Shown here piece after piece: positions 43,087 to 50,865 of a DNA stretch of 64,000 nucleotides; position 1 is the stretch's first letter; each line of letters begins with the position of its first letter. A program made the position numbers and the translations under genes. The stretch is from Bacteroidales bacterium UBA3843 (lineage in GTDB: Bacteria; Bacteroidota; Bacteroidia; Bacteroidales; Paludibacteraceae): the NCBI GenBank assembly GCA_002392745.1, contig DGHR01000003.1, positions 341,008-405,007 of the forward strand, written 5' to 3'. The notes under the pieces are model-generated. The model worked only from the letters and a program-made list of their open reading frames with translations, searched no databases and was not told where the DNA came from.

Positions 43087-44973
43087 TTATTTCTTTTTCT
43101 TGTTAGCGGAAGCCTTGATCAGCTCTGCCGGCTTTGCCTCGGTCTGCGGCACGGAGGTATAGTCCCATTCTTCCTCAAAATCCCAGTTGCTCTTGGTCTG
43201 GACCTTACCCGGGAAATAATAGACCGGTTCGGGCTGACGGTGTTCGTCCCATGAACCGGTGGTCCATCGGCCGTCGCCGTTCAGGTCGATATACAGACGC
43301 AGATAATAGGTATCGGGCTTCAGGTATTGGAACCATGCGCCGTCGGGCTGTGCCGGCAGCGTACGCACCACCTCGTCCTTGGAGTTCAGCACCTGGATAC
43401 GTGCCTCCGGCCGGAAAGGCGTTATCTTGACCCGGAGCGTGGAATAATCCTCCGGCGTCTTGAGTGTCAGTTTGTAGCTGACTGCCGTATGGGTGATGCC
43501 GTATATATCATGCAGGGCGGCGCTGTCCAGTTGCAGTTCGTACTGCTTGCCGGCGGCCAGTTTTGCCAGCAGAGAGACAGACTGCGGCAAACTGTCGTAG
43601 GGCATCAGGGTGAATGCCACGGGTTTGCGCAGCGAATCAACACATTCATACAGGTGCAGCGAATCGCGTTCGATAGCGGCTATCGGAGTGGCCGAGAAGA
43701 GACGCAGTGTGTCGTACATCTCGAATCCCTTGCGTGCATTGCTCTTCAGCTCCATCCGGCGGTTGCGGTTGCGGCGCTCAAGAGCCTCACGCGCCTTGGC
43801 GGTCAGTCGCGGAGCACGGTAAACGGCCTGAAGCGTATCCGTATACCACTCCAGGTTGAACACCGAGTCCGTGCGGCGGTAACGGGCCTCCAGAAAGATA
43901 GAGTCCTGGCGGATAGCCAGACTGTCGGTCAGCCATAGTGTGAGCGTGTCGCCCTTGGCGGAGAGACTGGTATGTGTATATGCCATCGGGTCAACCCACG
44001 CAGTGTCCGTTGCGGCGGAATCCAGTTCGGACGGACGGAGCGCACGAAGCACCGGCAGACTGTCCGGAGCCGCAGAGAAAGCCAGTTGGATACGGTGTTG
44101 TTCCTCGCGCAGCGTGCGCTGCAGATAGAGCCTTTGCTGCTGCGGACGGAAGAGAAAGAGTGTCTGCAGTTCGGCCGGCGGTGCGGGAACGGGAGACGGC
44201 ATTAGCGAGTCGGCGACAGCGACGGTATCGGCCGGCACAGGCGCCTGCGCCGTGATGGTCCCGTCGGCATAGGCCAATGCCTCGCCGGACGTGAGACGGT
44301 TGTCACGGCTGATTTCGTCCAGCGCATAGAGACGGTAGGTGCCGGCACGCATGTTGCTGATACGGAAGAAGCCCGTCGAATCGGTGCGCGCGATACGCAG
44401 GAACGGTTTGGCGGTGAAAGCCGTGTCGGACAGGTCGTCGTGGATACCGGCGTAGATGCCCTGCAGCGGGTTCAGGTTCTCCGCGTCAAACACCCGTCCG
44501 GCTGTCTCCAGCGTGTCTATTACAGGTCCGGTCGCGAACGAGAAGACATATCCGCTCAGGGGATTTTTCTCTGTGTAGTCGCAGATGGCAGAGCCGAAAT
44601 CAATGGAATAGGTGGTGCTGTCGCGCAACGAGTCTTTGAGTGTCACCAGCACGCGCTTGCCGCGCACCTTGACCTCCGGAGGCGTCTGCTGCGGAGGCGA
44701 CATCAACAGGTTCTGCCCCACGTTGTCCAGTTGCAGATACTCGTTGAAGGCTATCTCGATGCGGTTGCCTGTGAAATTGACGGAGCCGTTCTCCGGCGTG
44801 GAGTGCATCGGCACAGGCGGAATCGAATCTTTCGGTCCGCCTTGCGGCCCGATTCCTCTGTTGGCACATCCCGCCAGACAGAACAGCAAGTACAGGACAC
44901 AGGAGAGTGCCAACAATATCCGGCGCACACTCGCGCCGGCATATATAGAGTGATTTGTATTCGGTTGTATCAT
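43087..44973 (-). CDS. Big_5 Ig-like domain lipoprotein
   Basis: 628 aa from the ATG at 44973. A signal peptide ends in a lipobox (LLFCLAGC), then ANRGIGPQGGPKDSIPPVP and the Ig-like Big_5 domain (ENGSVNFTGNRIEIAFNEYL … TYSIDFGSAICDYTEKNPL). Long beta-rich repeats follow, and a Lys-rich tail ends in KKKK. Bacteroidota-specific surface or periplasmic lipoprotein of unknown role; homologues often lie near pnuC, as here. Confidence 0.9.
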   Translation of the reverse strand: MIQPNTNHSIYAGASVRRILLALSCVLYLLFCLAGCANRGIGPQGGPKDSIPPVPMHSTPENGSVNFTGNRIEIAFNEYLQLDNVGQNLLMSPPQQTPPEVKVRGKRVLVTLKDSLRDSTTYSIDFGSAICDYTEKNPLSGYVFSFATGPVIDTLETAGRVFDAENLNPLQGIYAGIHDDLSDTAFTAKPFLRIARTDSTGFFRISNMRAGTYRLYALDEISRDNRLTSGEALAYADGTITAQAPVPADTVAVADSLMPSPVPAPPAELQTLFLFRPQQQRLYLQRTLREEQHRIQLAFSAAPDSLPVLRALRPSELDSAATDTAWVDPMAYTHTSLSAKGDTLTLWLTDSLAIRQDSIFLEARYRRTDSVFNLEWYTDTLQAVYRAPRLTAKAREALERRNRNRRMELKSNARKGFEMYDTLRLFSATPIAAIERDSLHLYECVDSLRKPVAFTLMPYDSLPQSVSLLAKLAAGKQYELQLDSAALHDIYGITHTAVSYKLTLKTPEDYSTLRVKITPFRPEARIQVLNSKDEVVRTLPAQPDGAWFQYLKPDTYYLRLYIDLNGDGRWTTGSWDEHRQPEPVYYFPGKVQTKSNWDFEEEWDYTSVPQTEAKPAELIKASANKKKK

Positions 44974-44992
44974 CCGGAAAAACTTTTGCGGC

Positions 44993-45027
44993 TGCAAAAG
45001 TACTACAAAAATTGCACATACGCAAGT
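44993..45027 (-). promoter_or_regulatory. Promoter of the Big_5 lipoprotein–pnuC operon
   Basis: Minus strand TTGCGTATGT (-33), TAG, TACTTTTG (-7, 44995-45002). Confidence 0.8.
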
Positions 45028-45240
45028 AAACGAACAACTTTTTTTTGAGGAAGGAACACTTTTGAGTGTTGTATAGAGCAGCGGAGGGTCTATCGGAAGC
45101 TCGCTTACGAATAGGCACTCCGTGGCTCTGTACGAAAGGACGGAACGTCCGTTTTTCTCAAAAAGAATTGCGAGTGCTTGTATATACCCGCAAGATGCGA
45201 CCGTATATTCGAAGGGGCCCCATTCATTGGGGGAGGAGGT
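45028..45240. other. Intergenic stretch without a gene
   Basis: No credible ORF. It holds the small hairpin GGACG-GAA-CGTCC followed by GTTTTT on the plus strand (about 45140-45157), though no plus-strand gene ends here. Confidence 0.5.
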
Positions 45241-45289
45241 CGAATGTACTACAAAAAAATGACATATGCAAGTGTATATGCCATTTTTT
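45241..45289 (-). terminator. Terminator with a decayed promoter signature
   Basis: AATGGCATAT…ATATGTCATT, a ten-pair stem with one G:U, has T-runs on both sides, so it could end transcription from either strand. Within it TTGCATATGT, then TAG and TACATTCG, resemble a promoter with a mutated -7. It terminates the gene run from 45551 upward. Confidence 0.75.
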
Positions 45290-45550
45290 CAATCTGTCTA
45301 TCGCGTGCGTTCGACTGCTATTGTATGTTTTTCATGCCATTTTGTAGCCATTTTGTAGCCATTTTGCAACTGTTTTGCAATCATTCTCGTTCGCATCTCG
45401 TTCGCATCGTGAACGTCACAATAGGATACTAAATCCGTCCATCGAGTATTTTGTTTTTTTAGAAAATGCCATTATCGCCAGACAAGCGGTGTGCGTATCA
45501 AAAAGAGCCGTCGCACAAATAAAAACAAGTATATAAACCACTTATGCTAA
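45290..45550. other. Intergenic stretch with short direct repeats
   Basis: Three GCCATTTTG(T/C)A words and CTCGTTCGCAT words in tandem at 45340-45410. No gene seen. Confidence 0.5.
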
Positions 45551-46210
45551 CTATCTGTTCTGCCTTATCTTTTCATTTCGCTCTCTCAAAAAATCACGCA
45601 TCGCTTCTGCTTTTTTGTAAAACTCTATATCATATATTGGAGAGTCAGATTTGATATAAAGAAAGTCATTTATGTCAATCTTCTTATAGTCCTCCCATGA
45701 TTCCGCTAACGTTTGATAGCGCGAACATTTATCCAAACTCAAGCCCTTTTTGAGAAAGGCTTGTAAATCTTCAGGGAAACAGGATAAATGTAATGGATAT
45801 TTTCGTTCCCACGAAAGGTTTTCTTCTCGCTCTTTAGACAAGAGCAAATCAATATCTTCATTCGGGTCATCAACATAAGGGAGGCAACAATTATATATCC
45901 TATAGATAATTGCACATAGCGAAAACACCGTACACGAAGAGTCCCAAGGTTCACCATTTATATACTCCGGAGGATAGTACGCACATGGAATAGGCAGAAT
46001 AATTGTTCTGTCTATCTCAATTCTATCAATGTGTTTACCCCAATCATCATTTAATAAAATTCTCTCTGGGGATAAGCCGACAAAAAAATCATCTTCTTTG
46101 GAGGTATCACTTCCTTCAAGGCAATGGTGGCATACAGCTTCATAGATTATAAAGCCCAACTCACTATGACCATTTTCAACTTGGTCCAAAATCTCCGATA
46201 AGCGTACCAT
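45551..46210 (-). CDS. Degenerate protein-kinase C-lobe-like protein (pseudokinase)
   Basis: 219 aa. GLSPERILLNDDW (about residues 46-58) sits where kinases have HRDxKPxNILL, but the HRD is gone and no DFG follows. YYPPEYINGEPWDSSCTVFSLCAIIYRI resembles APE…DVYSLG…LYEL with the helix-F Asp replaced by Cys, and FLKKGLSLDKCSRYQTLAES resembles the C-terminal helix with its conserved Arg. The N-lobe is missing. The kinase-fold assignment is mine by motif alignment; catalysis seems excluded. Last gene of a minus-strand run of unknown genes. Confidence 0.65.
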   Translation of the reverse strand: MVRLSEILDQVENGHSELGFIIYEAVCHHCLEGSDTSKEDDFFVGLSPERILLNDDWGKHIDRIEIDRTIILPIPCAYYPPEYINGEPWDSSCTVFSLCAIIYRIYNCCLPYVDDPNEDIDLLLSKEREENLSWERKYPLHLSCFPEDLQAFLKKGLSLDKCSRYQTLAESWEDYKKIDINDFLYIKSDSPIYDIEFYKKAEAMRDFLRERNEKIRQNR

Positions 46211-46320
46211 ATATGCGATATTTTGAGTATTTTATATAGTTGTCATTATTTAATTAGCGAGGCTTTCCATGACAGAAAGTACTCCTATAGCTTATGCCGA
46301 TTTTAGAAATTTAAAAATTT

Positions 46321-47052
46321 CTATTCTGCACAATTAGTGACATCTTCAGCATGAATATACTTTATTCCATGACAATCAAGCCATCTAACAATCCAGAAGA
46401 TGTCCATCTCCGTTTCCGGAAGCTTTGCACATAATCGTTTCAAAGCTCCCTCAATACCCTTATTTGTTTTGACATGAAGTATATCCTTTACTTTATCAAC
46501 ATCTATCATACCATATATTGAGTTGATAAAATTGTTGCCTTCCATATAATCCATAGAGATTTCCATTTTCTTCATCCAAATTGAAACACCAACATCTTGA
46601 AATCTTGAGGTTGGTGTGTAAGACTGGAGTAAGAATGACCGCATACTTTCCCCTGCTATCTCATACAAGTCACGTTGTATGGTAACCATCTCTACAGCAA
46701 CAGGGTTGCTTCGGTATGCATCACGTGTAATATTTGTCATATGCCCGAATGTGGGAAAACGCAAAAGCACAAGTATTTGTTTGTACAGCTGTGAATCGAT
46801 GTAAAGCGGCAAATCTTCAAATGTGAGATCCGGGTATTTGAGCATTACAGCCAAAAGTTCGGCATAGTTTTTCCTTGCGATTTCTATCTTTTCGGGTCTC
46901 ACTGACAGCTTATTTCGTTTTCTAACATCAACGATAATTAAATCAAACCAACAAAGGATGTACTCGTTTGATTTATACCTTTTTTTGAGAAACCGCTCAA
47001 TAGACTCTTCCTGTTTAAGCTGATAATATGCTTTATACTCTTTTTGTGTCAT
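46321..47052 (-). CDS. Hypothetical protein, mostly helical
   Basis: 243 aa, soluble, no signal or membrane segment. The N-terminal KAYYQLKQEESIERFLKKRY is strongly charged. Family not recognised. It lies 23 nt from the gene at 47076 in the same run, so it is probably cotranscribed with the Zn-ribbon protein and the pseudokinase. Confidence 0.6.
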   Translation of the reverse strand: MTQKEYKAYYQLKQEESIERFLKKRYKSNEYILCWFDLIIVDVRKRNKLSVRPEKIEIARKNYAELLAVMLKYPDLTFEDLPLYIDSQLYKQILVLLRFPTFGHMTNITRDAYRSNPVAVEMVTIQRDLYEIAGESMRSFLLQSYTPTSRFQDVGVSIWMKKMEISMDYMEGNNFINSIYGMIDVDKVKDILHVKTNKGIEGALKRLCAKLPETEMDIFWIVRWLDCHGIKYIHAEDVTNCAE

Positions 47053-47075
47053 CCAATTTTCATGTTTTCCTATTA

Positions 47076-47462
47076 TTATATATCAATATCATGACTTCCC
47101 TCATATATACCAGCAAGGCAGTTGGTTACAATACTGCGCATGCGGTCTTTGGCATCGTCAATGGTGTCATCGTCATAGTCCAGCATCGGGTCGCAATAAT
47201 AATCTAAAGCGCGTTCAAGATACTTGACGGCTCCGTCATAGTCTTCAATGCCGAGACACCATTGAGACGCGTGGTCGTACCAAATTGCAATAGTACTAAC
47301 AAACGCGCTACCGATTCCTAATCCTTCATAAGGCTTGGCATACTCAAAAGGTATGGTATCAAGTTCTTGCTTGAATACCTGTAACGTACCAATATCAAAA
47401 CTCTCTATCAGTTTTGAGTGCATCTCAAACATCCTATGCCACCATTCCTCTGTATTTTTCAT
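47076..47462 (-). CDS. Hypothetical small acidic protein, TPR-like
   Basis: 128 aa, acidic (DYDDDTIDDAKDR). GIEDYDGAVKYLERALDYYC resembles one TPR helix pair, so a protein-binding or immunity-like role is possible but not shown. It overlaps the Zn-ribbon gene at 47459 by 4 nt (ATGA), which indicates coupled translation. Confidence 0.65.
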   Translation of the reverse strand: MKNTEEWWHRMFEMHSKLIESFDIGTLQVFKQELDTIPFEYAKPYEGLGIGSAFVSTIAIWYDHASQWCLGIEDYDGAVKYLERALDYYCDPMLDYDDDTIDDAKDRMRSIVTNCLAGIYEGSHDIDI

Positions 47463-48151
47463 TTGTCATAAGGTTTGACTTCATCCTTAATATATGGTTT
47501 TAACGGCTGAGTTAAGGCAAATTTCAAATCTTTAATTTCCTTCTCATATCGCCGTTTTAAAGTTTCTTCGTCATCATAGAACTTCATCTTATTCTCCGTG
47601 CAATAAATCTTTCTCTGCCTAATATACTCATCATAAGTAAGAGACTCTATCATTTGCTCACATACATCTTTATGCCCGAGAAGACGATGCAACTCAAAAA
47701 GCAGATGGCTGAAACGAGTTGCACGCGGTGTGTGGAAATCAATAAGCCACTGCATGTTGTCTTTATAATAAGCCAACTCTTTGGCTGGAATATCATCCGT
47801 ATCCTTGTACAGTGCATTGAAAGCCCACCAAGCTTCAAGCCTTGCACGTGGCTCAGCGACCTCATCTCCTGCAAGTTCAGTAATTGCTTGCTTGAGTGTC
47901 TGCAATGGCAATTGCCCCGTTTCATAGCACTCTTTTTCTATAATTTTCAGGGTGTTCCTGCGTGGCAAAGTAAAGAATTTGCCGCATGCAGGACACTGCT
48001 GTGTATATGCAGGGTCATACCAACGACTACTCTCTATCCTTGCGTCAGACCAGAAATAGTACGGTACATTAGTCCATGTGTCAGTAGAAAATCCCACTTC
48101 CTTTTTTGCCCCACAATATGGGCATTTTAATACATATGTATTTGTTTCCAT
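47459..48151 (-). CDS. Zinc-ribbon protein of unknown function
   Basis: 230 aa from the ATG at 48151. LKCPYCGAKKE and QCPACGKFF form a CxxC…CxxC ribbon across residues 8-55; a helical charged rest follows. Ribbon plus helices would fit nucleic-acid or protein binding. No family recognised. Translationally coupled with the 128-aa protein downstream. Confidence 0.7.
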   Translation of the reverse strand: METNTYVLKCPYCGAKKEVGFSTDTWTNVPYYFWSDARIESSRWYDPAYTQQCPACGKFFTLPRRNTLKIIEKECYETGQLPLQTLKQAITELAGDEVAEPRARLEAWWAFNALYKDTDDIPAKELAYYKDNMQWLIDFHTPRATRFSHLLFELHRLLGHKDVCEQMIESLTYDEYIRQRKIYCTENKMKFYDDEETLKRRYEKEIKDLKFALTQPLKPYIKDEVKPYDK

Positions 48152-48376
48152 AACTTTCAAATTTTTATCATGCTTTAGTTGCGTCAAGTTGATCTACAAC
48201 AAAACAATTTTCTATGCCTTGAGTTAGAAAGACACAGAAATTACGGCATCTTCATTAGAGTGACGCTTATTTTGATGTGTATTCTGTGTATTCATGTATG
48301 AATTCCACATAATACCTCATCTACGATTTTGGTGAAAATATAATAATAAAGTAGAACTTGGTTCTGCCATATATTG
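48152..48376. other. Gap with a doubtful 23-codon ORF
   Basis: No supported gene. A 23-codon minus-strand frame (48295 to 48224) is present but has no support beyond being open. Confidence 0.3.
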
Positions 48377-48913
48377 TTATTGAGATAGAAAAACGCAATA
48401 GTATCGTTTCATAAACTCTACTAATTCCATACGCTTATATGTAGGTGTTATCATATCAAATGCACCCGCACGAACTATTTGTTTCGTAATGGGGCTTATT
48501 TCTACATATTCTACTTTCCATGATCTAGGGTCATATTGACTTTCAGCTCCAACAGATTGACATATAACATTAGTTATTTTATATAAATGATCATCATACC
48601 TATCATCATTAACTTTCCATTGTGAGTTAATGAGTTTCTTGGGATGCACTGTATGAGCTTTAAATGCAGTATTGGGTTTATCGTAATAATCCCCTTGCGT
48701 ACGAAAGCCTTCACCATGCGAGCCCTGTCCATCTTTTGAGACCACAAGCGGAATAAACTCTAGGATATCACTCCTATCAAAAATTCCACGTTCAGAACAA
48801 AAATTTCTAATAGCCTCCTCTTTTGTCCAACACGCAGTTTCGTATATCTCAGGTTTGGGAGGTGAAAAAAAACCGCGTCCCTTTAACACCACCTTATATC
48901 TCATAGTACTCAT
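48377..48913 (-). CDS. Hypothetical protein
   Basis: 178 aa, basic N-terminal RYKVVLKGRGFFSPPKPEIY, then mixed alpha/beta, with no recognised family, no signal and no membrane segment. It follows the 52-aa peptide gene by 67 nt behind the promoter at 49191-49224 and may be the peptide's partner. Confidence 0.6.
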   Translation of the reverse strand: MSTMRYKVVLKGRGFFSPPKPEIYETACWTKEEAIRNFCSERGIFDRSDILEFIPLVVSKDGQGSHGEGFRTQGDYYDKPNTAFKAHTVHPKKLINSQWKVNDDRYDDHLYKITNVICQSVGAESQYDPRSWKVEYVEISPITKQIVRAGAFDMITPTYKRMELVEFMKRYYCVFLSQ

Positions 48914-48980
48914 ATGTATAATATTTTTAATACTTAATAAATGTCAGGATTATAGAAAAATCCCCATATTCTTGGGCCTA

Positions 48981-49139
48981 TCATCTGTTACGTCCTTGAT
49001 TAGATATAGCAGATACGTATTCTCTTTGGTAGTCATCCCATCCCGATGGAGGTGAGGGAGGAGTGGGTTTTGATTCCAATTCAATTTTACTACTTGAAAT
49101 GTCGTAATCGACTGTTTTAGAAAACCATGACATAATCAT
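48981..49139 (-). CDS. 52-aa small peptide gene
   Basis: A 52-codon frame from the ATG at 49139 (a second ATG lies two codons in). It contains SWFSKTVDYDISSSKIELE and a Pro-rich stretch, KPTPPSPPSGWDDYQREY. It lies about 50 nt downstream of a good promoter and is the first frame of that transcript. Its closeness to a radical-SAM peptide cluster makes a peptide product plausible, but it has no Cys and could be an unrelated small protein. Confidence 0.55.
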   Translation of the reverse strand: MIMSWFSKTVDYDISSSKIELESKPTPPSPPSGWDDYQREYVSAISNQGRNR

Positions 49140-49190
49140 ATTTATTTTGATGCCAATCTTTCAGCTTCCGGGCTATTGCTTTTTATTCGA

Positions 49191-49224
49191 TGCAAAATTA
49201 CTACATTACAGCGAAATATGCAAT
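49191..49224 (-). promoter_or_regulatory. Promoter of the 52-aa peptide/hypothetical gene run
   Basis: Minus strand TTGCATAT (-33), TAG, TAATTTTGC (-7). It shares the TTGCATAT and TAATTTTGC words with the RiPP cluster promoter at 53698-53730. Confidence 0.75.
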
Positions 49225-49333
49225 TATGTAATAGAAAATCAATTTTATTTTCAACATTGAAACATTATGATAGTATTTTACAAGTTTCTATTTCTTATAT
49301 TATGAAAGCAATATCATATTGGCTCCTATCACG

Positions 49334-49379
49334 TTCAAAGAAGGACTTGGAATGCTATGACTCCTAGTCCTTCTTTGAA
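49334..49379 (-). terminator. 17-bp hairpin closing the radical-SAM cluster
   Basis: TTCAAAGAAGGACTAGG pairs with its partner arm at 16 of 17 positions around a 12-nt loop. It lies 14 nt past the stop of the 41-aa peptide gene. No T-run follows, so it may be a processing or stabilising stem rather than an intrinsic terminator. Confidence 0.65.
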
Positions 49380-49393
49380 TTAACAATGTTATG

Positions 49394-49519
49394 CTATTCT
49401 GCACTGCAAGCACATACGTACCTGGTGTTGAATAGCAAGTTCTCTGAGGGATTGGCGATTGTTCCATCGAACGTACGCATGGTTAGCTCCGCTAACTTGG
49501 ATTGATTAAGTACTGTCAT
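49394..49519 (-). CDS. 41-aa putative radical-SAM peptide precursor (Cys-containing)
   Basis: 41 codons from the ATG at 49519. The leader-like N-terminus, NQSKLAELTMRTFDGTI, is followed by ENLLFNTRYVCACSAE, with two Cys three residues apart as CAC at the C-terminus. It lies 26 nt after the second SPASM radical-SAM gene and right before a strong hairpin. The size, C-terminal Cys residues and position match RiPP precursors, so it is proposed as the substrate of the 49546-50865 enzyme. It is too short for homology by eye. Confidence 0.65.
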   Translation of the reverse strand: MTVLNQSKLAELTMRTFDGTIANPSENLLFNTRYVCACSAE

Positions 49520-49545
49520 AATTTTACTTTTTTTGTTGATTATTA

Positions 49546-50865
49546 TTAATTTACATTCATTAATGATATGTTACGTCTAATCATGTTTATGTACAATTCC
49601 GGACTTTGTTTTTCATAGATACATTGATGTTGCTTATGAACGATTCTATATCTACGACATCCACCATTGCACATTGGAAGTAGTAGACATTGTCTACATT
49701 CATCATCTTCTATCAATGTGGCATTTCTAAAGCGAAAATAATCTGCTTGTTTTTCTGCAGAGAGACCAGTCCTTATGTCCCCTATGGCATATTTAGGGTC
49801 AAACTCATGTACGCATGTATATAGATTCCCTAAAGGATCGATCGTATAAAATGCAGCATTATCCGCTTCGCAATGAAAAAATCCGAGATGTTCATATTGG
49901 TCATCAATGAGAAAACCCTTATTTATTGCTTTGCACTGAAGTTCATAAAGTTTTAGATAAGGATTGTCTCCTTTTGATTGAAATGAAAATTCCTTCCAAG
50001 AGCTAGCTTCATTTGCGTATACCCATCTAAAAAACAAAGAACAGTGTTTATTAATGGGCTGCAAATCTTTCAACAATTCTTCGATGGTATCTATGTTGTC
50101 ATCTGAGACATTCACCCTTATTCTCAATTTCTGTTCAGGGAACTTTTCCACAAAAAGATTTGCATTAGTCAGTATTTTGTCATAAGTTCCATGCCCATCA
50201 TGCAGAAATTTTTGTTTATCATGTGCGGTGTGACCGCCATCAAATGTAATTTGAGTCGCAATGATATTATTACGACTTAAAAAATCAATCATCTCCGGTG
50301 AATTCAGAAGAACTCCATTAGTGGTTATAGATGCGGCATATTGTATGCCATGTTTTTTGCATATCTTTTGTAGTTCTTTAGACAAGTAGTCTATAGTTTT
50401 AGTGCAAAGCAAAGGTTCGCCTCCAAACCAATCAACCATTAAGGAACGTTTCGTTAGCAAAGTATCATCAACCCATTTAATTAGTTCATTTTGAACCTGC
50501 AGGCTCATTGATTTTCCATTCTTTTTTTCGAAACAATATGGGCATGCGCAATTACACCCAAGTGTGGGCATTATGGCTAATGATAGTTTGTCTACATTAT
50601 ATGATTGAGATAAATAATTATATTGATAAAAAGACCACTCGTCCCAAGTCTCCAATATAAAAATGTGTTGATTTATCAGAACTTGCAAAATTTGTGTCGA
50701 AATCGTACCACTTGTGATTTCTTCTGCCTCAAACTTATCGAATAACAATAAACTACGGTATAAGAAATTGAATACAACGATACTATCATCTTCATATAAT
50801 ACGAAACAATTATATTGAGATGGTTTATATCCTTCTATTTTAATATGGGGTGTTATTATCTTCAT
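49546..50865 (-). CDS. Radical SAM/SPASM peptide maturase (second enzyme)
   Basis: 439 aa. IMPTLGCNCACPYCFEKKNG has the CxxxCxxC [4Fe-4S]/SAM motif (about residues 104-111), MVDWFGGEPLL the GGEP motif, and the C-terminal SPASM region has CVHEFDPK … CRQCLLLPMCNGGCRRYR … QC, ligating auxiliary clusters. SPASM maturases form thioether or C–C links in ribosomal peptides, or modify proteins. Its start overlaps the stop of the 348-aa partner by 4 nt. The nearest peptide is the 41-aa Cys-containing ORF 26 nt downstream. Confidence 0.9.
   Translation of the reverse strand: MKIITPHIKIEGYKPSQYNCFVLYEDDSIVVFNFLYRSLLLFDKFEAEEITSGTISTQILQVLINQHIFILETWDEWSFYQYNYLSQSYNVDKLSLAIMPTLGCNCACPYCFEKKNGKSMSLQVQNELIKWVDDTLLTKRSLMVDWFGGEPLLCTKTIDYLSKELQKICKKHGIQYAASITTNGVLLNSPEMIDFLSRNNIIATQITFDGGHTAHDKQKFLHDGHGTYDKILTNANLFVEKFPEQKLRIRVNVSDDNIDTIEELLKDLQPINKHCSLFFRWVYANEASSWKEFSFQSKGDNPYLKLYELQCKAINKGFLIDDQYEHLGFFHCEADNAAFYTIDPLGNLYTCVHEFDPKYAIGDIRTGLSAEKQADYFRFRNATLIEDDECRQCLLLPMCNGGCRRYRIVHKQHQCIYEKQSPELYINMIRRNISLMNVN

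Noticed and set aside
45140..45157. Plus-strand intrinsic terminator GGACG-GAA-CGTCC
   Set aside because: Stem of only five pairs and no plus-strand gene ends there.
48224..48295. 23-codon peptide ORF
   Set aside because: Very short, no promoter or notable composition; not supported.
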